From a virus, in the IMG/VR virus record IMGVR_UViG_3300023278_000911, positions 1-22,429 of that record: 22,429 nucleotides of DNA; one strand, written 5' to 3'. Below, in pieces: positions 6,658 through 11,995 of the stretch; position 1 is the stretch's first letter, and every line of letters starts with the position of its first letter. Position numbers and translations under genes: made by a program. The notes beneath the pieces were generated by a model. That model was given only the letters and a program-made list of their open reading frames with translations. It had not been told where the DNA came from and did not search any database.

Positions 6658-7719
6658 ATGGCATATACACAAGAAGAAGGGCGTGGTAATGGAAATCCTA
6701 TTATGAAGCTGTCCGACAAATTAAAAGAAGGAAGTGGATTAAAATTACTAGGAGACTTAGACAAAGACGGAACGCTGAATGCGTACGAGAAAAAACGTCA
6801 AGCCGCTATTGAAAGCAATAGCCCTGCAACAATGTACGGTGCTCCTATAGAAATGAAGGCAAACAATGGCTCAATGCCTCAATCTGGTTTAAACTATGGT
6901 GCACCAATAAAAAATGTAGGAGATCTTAATAAAACAATATACGAAGCTAAAAAAACTGTAGAAAGCATTAAAGCTGATCCACTTGGTAAAAACCAGTCAA
7001 GCTCAACAAACCTACCTACGTTTAGGTATAGAGGAAAAGATGCTTTTGCTCAATCACTAAAAGACGATAGTGTTATACAGCCTTCTTTTACTGACCAAGG
7101 TGACAACTCTAGCTATAAATACTTGAGCTCACGGTTTGATATAAATCCAACAATCAACGATCCAATGCAAAGAAACGATTTGAGGAATCGCGGGTCTTCT
7201 ATGGGTTCTAATATAAGCCAAAACACCGTGGCTCAAGATTTAAAAAATAAGCAGGACAATGACGCTAGGTTTGGATACACTGGTGTTAGACAAACATTAA
7301 AAGAGGCTAATCAAGGGGCTAAGGTTTCTGCGAATATATCAGAAAATTTACAATCTGCAAAGGCTACTGGAAGTGAAACTAATTTAAAATCGGCAATTGA
7401 AACAGCTAGAACGGATATGCGTAATGATAAATTCCTAAGATCCACGCGTCCTGTTATACAACACCCTAAAACTGGTAAAACAGTAATAAGTGATCAAGCC
7501 GCGTTTGCTAATGCGCGTATGGTTCAAGATTATATTGATCAAAGCCAGAGTGCAACTAAAAGACAAAATACGGCAGATAACTTAAGGTTTATGAAAGATG
7601 ATTTTAATAGAGATGTTAAAAGTGGTAAATATAATTTAAATACAAATACAAATTTAAACAGCACTATTAAAAATCTAATGTCAACGCCTAAAAAGAAAGA
7701 CGAAAGATCTGGTAATTAA
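6658..7719 (+). CDS. EF-hand-bearing, low-complexity virion-type protein
   Basis: A 353-aa protein with few hydrophobic stretches, rich in Asn, Ser, Lys and Gln. Residues 33-44 (DLDKDGTLNAYE) are a canonical 12-residue EF-hand calcium loop, with D at 1, 3 and 5, G at 6 and E at 12. A short repeat occurs as ATMYGAPIEMK and GLNYGAPIKN (57-85). The remainder looks helical and disordered, with no enzyme motif. The start ATG follows AAAATAAAAAA. The protein may be an internal or minor virion component; calcium binding by the loop is a prediction, and a single unpaired EF-hand (as in dockerin or excalibur-like proteins) is possible. Confidence 0.55.
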   Translation: MAYTQEEGRGNGNPIMKLSDKLKEGSGLKLLGDLDKDGTLNAYEKKRQAAIESNSPATMYGAPIEMKANNGSMPQSGLNYGAPIKNVGDLNKTIYEAKKTVESIKADPLGKNQSSSTNLPTFRYRGKDAFAQSLKDDSVIQPSFTDQGDNSSYKYLSSRFDINPTINDPMQRNDLRNRGSSMGSNISQNTVAQDLKNKQDNDARFGYTGVRQTLKEANQGAKVSANISENLQSAKATGSETNLKSAIETARTDMRNDKFLRSTRPVIQHPKTGKTVISDQAAFANARMVQDYIDQSQSATKRQNTADNLRFMKDDFNRDVKSGKYNLNTNTNLNSTIKNLMSTPKKKDERSGN

Positions 7720-7768
7720 AAAGTTAATAATTTGTGTAATAATATAGATATAAATTAAATCTAATATT

Positions 7769-8107
7769 ATGAAAAAATTATTAATTACATTATTGTTTAT
7801 TTTTGCTTTAACCACATCGAATGCTCAACAGCAATTTGAAGGCGAATGGAAAAGCGAAACTTCTTCTTTTACAACAACTATAATTGCAAGTGAATATGCA
7901 GTTTTAAAAGTATTTAACTTTAGTTTTAAAGAAGATCTATATATAGAAGAAACTATATTAAAACAAACAGATCATGAATTTACAACTCGACTATATAATT
8001 ATAGAAATGGATACGACGTTGTGATAAAATATAAATTAATTGCTGGTAATTTAATATGCGAATTTAGCGGCGATTTACACACGGTAATCAAACTTACTAA
8101 AAAATAA
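7769..8107 (+). CDS. Small secreted beta-rich protein (signal peptide)
   Basis: A 112-aa protein with a clear Sec signal peptide: MKK, a hydrophobic core LLITLLFIFAL, then TTSNA with predicted cleavage after A19 before QQQ, the typical Bacteroidota form. The mature ~93 residues alternate hydrophobic and polar positions (FEGEWKSETSSFTTTIIA, LICEFSGDLHTVIKLTKK), suggesting a small beta-barrel or lipocalin-like fold of unknown function. No lipobox is seen. A 49-nt AT-rich gap precedes it. A host-like exported protein in a late phage operon may act on the periplasm or envelope during lysis, or modify the cell surface; that is inference. Confidence 0.6.
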   Translation: MKKLLITLLFIFALTTSNAQQQFEGEWKSETSSFTTTIIASEYAVLKVFNFSFKEDLYIEETILKQTDHEFTTRLYNYRNGYDVVIKYKLIAGNLICEFSGDLHTVIKLTKK

Positions 8108-8109
8108 AT

Positions 8110-9018
8110 ATGGCCTTTAAACTTGGTGATCCAACAGATCCGCCCTCTGGCAGCGGCAATGCTACTGCTGAGGAGTTACGTCAAAAACGTATAGACGCAA
8201 GTAAAGCATTAGAAGCTGAAAGGAAAAGAGTTACTGATATCCGATCTAGAATAGATGAAGTAGCAGAAAGTGCGGCCAGTGGAAGCTATACTGTGGACTA
8301 TGGTATGAATGACGGAAGAGCCGGAGTAAAAGGAGCCGGGGTTGTTCCGCAAAAAACATTTGAGTGGTTGCAAGGTATGGGTGGAGCGGGTTGCTCAACT
8401 TACGCTTGCGGCATAATGCGAGAAGCAGGTGTTACAGTGCCCAATTCAGTTGGAGAAGAAGGGGTTACTATAAATAATGTTACATATAAGCCCGGTGATA
8501 AAATGCCAATTATACCAGGAAATGAGCAATTTGATGCGGTAGCAGGTCAGCTTGGCTTTGAACTAAGGGCCCCTGGTAGTTCACCTGAAGAGGGTGATGT
8601 TACTAGGGTTGGCTACGGATATGGAGCAACAACTCACTCTACAATTCAAACAGGGGATGGTTTAAGTGTTTATAACCCAGGGACACCATCAGAGGGACTG
8701 AAGAAGACCACCTATTACTCAGATGCAAAGAATTTTGAGGGTATGAACGAGCAAGCAACAGATCGATTTGTAAGGGAAAGTGAAGGATACGAAGGATTCT
8801 ATGGCGCGCCAAGAGTTAGCGAAGATAAAAGATTATACGCCGATAGATTAATGCAATATGTAGGGGATTTACCAGCATTGCAAAAACAATATAGAGAGGC
8901 AGCGAAAGCGGCAGGCCCCGAAAAAGCTATAGAGTTAAAGCCGGCGGGTATTCAATCGCAACCACCAACAGCGCAGTTACCAACTAATATGTTAAAGTTT
9001 TTTAATAGAAACAAATAA
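8110..9018 (+). CDS. NlpC/P60- or CHAP-like cysteine peptidase, candidate endolysin or virion hydrolase
   Basis: A 302-aa protein. An N-terminal charged helix (21-55, ELRQKRIDASKALEAERKR) is followed by a papain-like core: C95 at the start of a helix in GCSTYACGIMREAG, matching the NlpC/P60 pattern C-S-G-F-V, then GDVTRV (162-167) and H176 in ATTHSTIQTGDG on a following strand. Cys-helix then His-strand is the NlpC/P60-CHAP order, implying cleavage of peptidoglycan stem peptides or cross-bridges. There is no signal peptide, so it would need a holin or virion delivery to reach the wall. The C-terminal ~90 residues are helical and unrecognised. It begins MAFK like its block neighbours. Whether it is the endolysin or a virion-borne enzyme is open. 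Confidence 0.6.
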   Translation: MAFKLGDPTDPPSGSGNATAEELRQKRIDASKALEAERKRVTDIRSRIDEVAESAASGSYTVDYGMNDGRAGVKGAGVVPQKTFEWLQGMGGAGCSTYACGIMREAGVTVPNSVGEEGVTINNVTYKPGDKMPIIPGNEQFDAVAGQLGFELRAPGSSPEEGDVTRVGYGYGATTHSTIQTGDGLSVYNPGTPSEGLKKTTYYSDAKNFEGMNEQATDRFVRESEGYEGFYGAPRVSEDKRLYADRLMQYVGDLPALQKQYREAAKAAGPEKAIELKPAGIQSQPPTAQLPTNMLKFFNRNK

Positions 9019-9032
9019 TTTAATTTAATAAA

Positions 9033-9767
9033 ATGAAAAAGCTAATTTTTATTTTAGCTTTTCTTTGTTTGGGCATTACTAATGCTCAAAATAAACTTTC
9101 TATATCTAATTATTTTAAAATACCGGAAAGTTACAAAAGAATAGCTAAAACCGATTACCATAAATGGTTAATTAATAAAGAAATAAAAGTAGAAGAAGTA
9201 AAAACCTATGACGGATATACTATATACGGACTAGGAAATCATTATGCCGCGAAGTTTGATTACAATATTGGCAAAAGAGATTTACATCAATGCGCCGATG
9301 CCGCTATGTATTTTAGAGCCTGGTATCATTTCAACGAAGGCAACACAAATAAAATAGTATTTACATTTACAGACGGCACAGAGTATAGCTACAGTGAGTT
9401 TTTAAAACAAAAAAACATTAGCAATACGTTTAAAAGCTTTAATAAGTACATGGTCATCATCTGGTCTTACGCTGGAACTTGGTCAATAAATAAGTACGAT
9501 ACAATACCTGTTAGCATAAATAATATATCTGCTGGCGATATATTTGTCATAGGAGGGTTTCCAGGTCACGCAGTGACTGTTGTAGATATAATAGAAAACG
9601 AATGTGGAAATAAGAAAATAATGCTATCACAAAGTTTTATGCCAGCACAAGACCATCATATATTGTTAAACCCAAAAAGTAATACTGTTTGGTTTGATAT
9701 AAACGAGGTGCACAATACGGGATTTGGCTTCACAGAAGACAATTTAAAAAGATTTAAAACAAAATAA
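9033..9767 (+). CDS. Exported DUF4846-like protein
   Basis: A 244-aa protein with signal peptide MKKLIFILAFLCLGITNA, cleaved before Q19. The mature region carries features I associate with DUF4846: QCADAAMYFRAWYHF (86-100), GGFPGHAVTVVDI (174-186) and LSQSFMPAQDHHIL (199-211). C87 at the start of a helix and H179 on a later strand look like the Cys/His pair of a papain-like (NlpC-like) fold; catalysis is inferred, not shown. The family is found in exported proteins of Bacteroidota, so transfer from a host is plausible. It sits beside the cysteine-peptidase-like gene and ~530 nt before a holin candidate, suggesting a role at the periplasm or envelope, possibly a secreted lysin. Confidence 0.7.
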   Translation: MKKLIFILAFLCLGITNAQNKLSISNYFKIPESYKRIAKTDYHKWLINKEIKVEEVKTYDGYTIYGLGNHYAAKFDYNIGKRDLHQCADAAMYFRAWYHFNEGNTNKIVFTFTDGTEYSYSEFLKQKNISNTFKSFNKYMVIIWSYAGTWSINKYDTIPVSINNISAGDIFVIGGFPGHAVTVVDIIENECGNKKIMLSQSFMPAQDHHILLNPKSNTVWFDINEVHNTGFGFTEDNLKRFKTK

Positions 9768-9777
9768 AAAAAATAAA

Positions 9778-10284
9778 ATGGCATATAAAAAAAGCCCCGC
9801 TTCTTTCGTGAAGCATAAAAGTAACGCTGTAGGATATATGGCTGAAGGTTCAGCAGCTCACATGCATGGAGATCCAGACACGCCACACGCGGTGTCAGCT
9901 TTAGAAACAGCTAGATCTAGAGCGACTAACTTACGTAATCAAAAAACATCCGATAGTCTTAGCTACGCTAAAGAGTTAGAAAAACAATTTAGAGACGAAA
10001 GAGGGCAATTAAACGCCGCTGGCAATAGGCAATTAATGAAAGATGTTAAAAAACGAGCAACTGAAGTTTTTAATTTTGATGTAATAGAACCTACTGAAAA
10101 CTTTCCAACGACGGGTGTAACCGTACAAGAAGGAACATATTTAGGCCCAGGGTATATTACAGATGGTCAAGAACTAGGATTTGGAAGTGGTATGACTGTT
10201 ACTCAATTAGCTAAAGATAAGCCACGTTCTGGTTATGAGCAAACAAAAGCAAGAAAGATTTCTAAATTATTAGGCTTAAATTAA
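9778..10284 (+). CDS. Hypothetical phage protein with MAYK start
   Basis: A 168-aa protein of no family I recognise. The N-terminus (MAYKKSPASFVKHKS) is short and basic, followed by GYMAEGSAAHMHGDPD. Residues ~40-95 are a charged helix (RSRATNLRNQKTSDSLSYAK, KELEKQFRDERGQ). The C-terminal half has Gly-rich turns (GTYLGPGYITDGQELGFGSG). There is no membrane segment or enzymatic motif. It starts ten nt after the exported gene and ends ten nt before a holin-like gene. The similar N-terminus in neighbouring proteins may indicate co-packaging in the virion. Confidence 0.5.
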   Translation: MAYKKSPASFVKHKSNAVGYMAEGSAAHMHGDPDTPHAVSALETARSRATNLRNQKTSDSLSYAKELEKQFRDERGQLNAAGNRQLMKDVKKRATEVFNFDVIEPTENFPTTGVTVQEGTYLGPGYITDGQELGFGSGMTVTQLAKDKPRSGYEQTKARKISKLLGLN

Positions 10285-10294
10285 TGCTAATATA

Positions 10295-10699
10295 ATGAAA
10301 AAAATTTGGGAGTGGCTAACTGGTAACGTAATAAAAGAAGTTGGCCAAGTTTTAGACAACCTGACAACTACCAAGGAAGAAAAGCTAGAAGCTCAGCGAT
10401 TAATAACTGAGATACTAGAAAAAGCCGATAAAGAAGCTCAAGAGCAGGTAACAGCAAGGTGGGAGTCAGATATGAAGTCTGATTCGTTTTTATCAAAAAA
10501 CATTCGGCCTATGGTGTTAATATACCTAACAGTTATATTTACTGTTTGCGCTTTCTTTGATGGCAACATAGGGCAGTTTAAAATAGCTGAAGAATACATA
10601 CCAATATTCCAAACATTACTAGTAACCGTATATGGCGCTTACTTTGTAGGAAGATCTTGGGAAAAAGCTAAAAGTATGAGTAATAATAAAGATCAATAA
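10295..10699 (+). CDS. Holin-like membrane protein (GTA_holin_3TM type)
   Basis: A 134-aa protein starting MKKIWEWLTGNVIKEVGQVL, then a charged helix (28-62) with EKLEAQRLITEILEKADKEA and ARWESDMKSDSFLSKNIRP, followed by two hydrophobic segments at ~72-88 (PMVLIYLTVIFTVCAFF) and ~103-119 (PIFQTLLVTVYGAYFVG). This layout, including SKNIRP before the first span and YFVGRS after the second, matches the 3TM holin family of phages and gene-transfer agents. It should form inner-membrane lesions at the end of infection, letting a muralytic enzyme out. Only two clear spans are visible; the hydrophobic N-terminal helix might count as the third. It is the second holin candidate in the window. Confidence 0.75.
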   Translation: MKKIWEWLTGNVIKEVGQVLDNLTTTKEEKLEAQRLITEILEKADKEAQEQVTARWESDMKSDSFLSKNIRPMVLIYLTVIFTVCAFFDGNIGQFKIAEEYIPIFQTLLVTVYGAYFVGRSWEKAKSMSNNKDQ

Positions 10700-10719
10700 A
10701 TTAACTTAAATTAAATAAA

Positions 10720-10953
10720 ATGGCAAAGATTACAGAAGAGCAATTAAAAACAATACGTGAATCGCAAACTAAACTTACTGATTTACTTAACAAAGTAGGT
10801 TATGCGGAAGCAACAAAACACGGGCTGCTTCATGAATTCGCAAAAGTAAACAAAGAAGTTGAAGACTTTAAGGCAGAATTAGAGGAGCAATACGGTCCAA
10901 TAAATATTGATGTTGAAACCGGAGAATACACAGAGCTAAAAGAAAATGAATAA
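10720..10953 (+). CDS. Small coiled-coil phage protein
   Basis: A 77-aa acidic protein, largely helical: KITEEQLKTIRESQTKLTDL, then KHGLLHEFAKVNKEVEDFKA with LEEQYG, followed by a short beta segment INIDVETGEYTEL. Proteins of this pattern are common just upstream of packaging genes in marine phages, without known function. A helical hairpin that oligomerises is likely. The ATG follows the AT-rich leader TTAACTTAAATTAAATAAA, and the 3' end overlaps the next gene by 8 nt, indicating coupled translation. Confidence 0.6.
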   Translation: MAKITEEQLKTIRESQTKLTDLLNKVGYAEATKHGLLHEFAKVNKEVEDFKAELEEQYGPINIDVETGEYTELKENE

Positions 10954-11173
10954 TAACGTAAGAAAAATCAGCATAGGCTCTGATTATAAAAACGATGCAA
11001 TGCACTACTCAGTAGGGCAACAGGTTTACGGAGGCCACGAAATATCAAATATATTATTTGAAGAAGCTGATCATTCTTACAATATTTTCATTAAAAAAAA
11101 TAACGAGGTGTTGCCATGGAAAAAGTTTAATAAAAACATGGCAATATCCGTTGAGTATGACTTAGAGTATTAA
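10946..11173 (+). CDS. Small conserved phage protein, unknown function
   Basis: A 75-aa protein beginning MNNNVRKISIGSDYKNDAMH then YSVGQQVYGGHEIS. The sequence reads as a beta-rich fold with conserved-looking text (RKISIG.DYK..AMHY.VGQ, WK.FN.NM.IS.EY) that I recall from many marine Bacteroidota phages beside the preceding coiled-coil gene. It overlaps that gene by 8 nt and shares its stop with the next start through TAATG. No catalytic or membrane features are seen. The constant pairing with its neighbours suggests a head-assembly or packaging-related role, which is inference. Confidence 0.6.
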   Translation: MNNNVRKISIGSDYKNDAMHYSVGQQVYGGHEISNILFEEADHSYNIFIKKNNEVLPWKKFNKNMAISVEYDLEY

Positions 11174-11778
11174 TGAGAAGTCTTTATCAGTTCATTGTTA
11201 AACCTGCTAATAAGCGTTATAATAATGAAAAGAAAATAGGCGACAGTAGCCTCTTACTAAATAATAATATAGAAAGCTTTCGTCACGTTAGCAAAGAAGC
11301 AATTGTAGTTGAAATACCAAAAGCTTTTAAAACAAATATAAAACCTGGTGATAAAGTTATAATTCATCATAACATATTTAGAAGGTTTTATGATATAAGA
11401 GGGAAAGAAAAAAATAGCGGCACTTACTTTAAAGATGATTTATATTTTGTTAATATAGATCAAGTTTATATGTATAATCAAAATAATAAATGGATACCTC
11501 ATTTAGATTATTGTTTTGTTAACCCTATTAAAGAAGACGCTATGTTTTCAATTAATTTTGAGAAGCCCCTAGTTGGTATATTAAAATATGGAAACAATGC
11601 GTTAGAAGCGCTTAAAATAAGCCCAGGAGACTTAGTTGGCTTTACGCCTTACAGTGAGTTTGAGTTTATAATAGATAATAAGCGTTTATATTGTATGAAA
11701 TCAAATGATATTGTAATTAAGTATGAGTGTAAAGGAAACGAAAAAGAATATAATCCAAGCTGGGCGCAGAGCGGTTGA
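11173..11778 (+). CDS. Tandem GroES-like (double co-chaperonin) protein
   Basis: A 201-aa protein whose two halves each follow the GroES layout. First half: a strand LYQFIVKPANKR, a loop with hydrophobic tripeptide LLL (27-29) as in GroES mobile loops, EAIVVEIP (42-49), KPGDKVIIHH (57-66) like the GroES KVGDIVIF, and a closing strand DDLYFVNIDQVYMY (88-101), matching VLIMSESDILAIV. Second half: GILKYGN (135-141) like GEVLAVGN, ISPGDLVGF (149-157) and KRLYCMKSNDIVIKY (170-184), again the closing strand. I recall related proteins beside terminase genes of marine Bacteroidota phages. It may act as a second co-chaperonin or be a virion protein using the barrel fold. The fold is inferred by eye; the second half lacks an obvious mobile loop. 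Confidence 0.6.
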   Translation: MRSLYQFIVKPANKRYNNEKKIGDSSLLLNNNIESFRHVSKEAIVVEIPKAFKTNIKPGDKVIIHHNIFRRFYDIRGKEKNSGTYFKDDLYFVNIDQVYMYNQNNKWIPHLDYCFVNPIKEDAMFSINFEKPLVGILKYGNNALEALKISPGDLVGFTPYSEFEFIIDNKRLYCMKSNDIVIKYECKGNEKEYNPSWAQSG

Positions 11779-11995
11779 GGAGTTGATTAAGGTAGCTAAA
11801 GAAGCTATTGTTGATTCAGATGATGATATATCAGCTGATAGATTAAAGAACGCTGCCGCTACTAAAAAGCTAGCTATATTTGATGCGTTTGAAATACTCA
11901 ATAGAATCGAAGAGGAGCAAGCATTACTTGATGGTGCTAATAAAGAAACGCGAGCAAAGTCTTTCAAAGGTTTTGCAGAAGGGAGGTCTAAATAA
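11723..11995 (+). CDS. Small terminase subunit candidate
   Basis: A 90-aa helical protein starting MSVKETKKNIIQAGRRAVEE, with LKNAAATKKLAIFDAFEILN and RIEEEQALLDG. It lies directly before the large terminase and shares its stop with that start (TAATG at 11993-11997). This position and an all-helical composition fit a small terminase, which recognises packaging DNA and regulates the ATPase. A classical helix-turn-helix is not obvious, and 90 aa is short for the family. The start lies 56 nt inside the preceding gene in another frame, an unusually long overlap; no later ATG would keep the full N-terminus. Confidence 0.55.
   Translation: MSVKETKKNIIQAGRRAVEELIKVAKEAIVDSDDDISADRLKNAAATKKLAIFDAFEILNRIEEEQALLDGANKETRAKSFKGFAEGRSK

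Noticed and set aside
7720-7768. Possible Bacteroidota promoter (TTTG at 7731) before the small exported gene
   Set aside because: No TAnnTTTG element lies at the expected distance downstream, so the match does not exceed what AT-rich sequence gives by chance.
9033-9090. Possible lipoprotein signal (Cys12) in the DUF4846-like protein
   Set aside because: The residues before Cys (AFL) do not fit a lipobox, and a standard cleavage site (TNA before Q19) follows, so a soluble exported protein is more likely.
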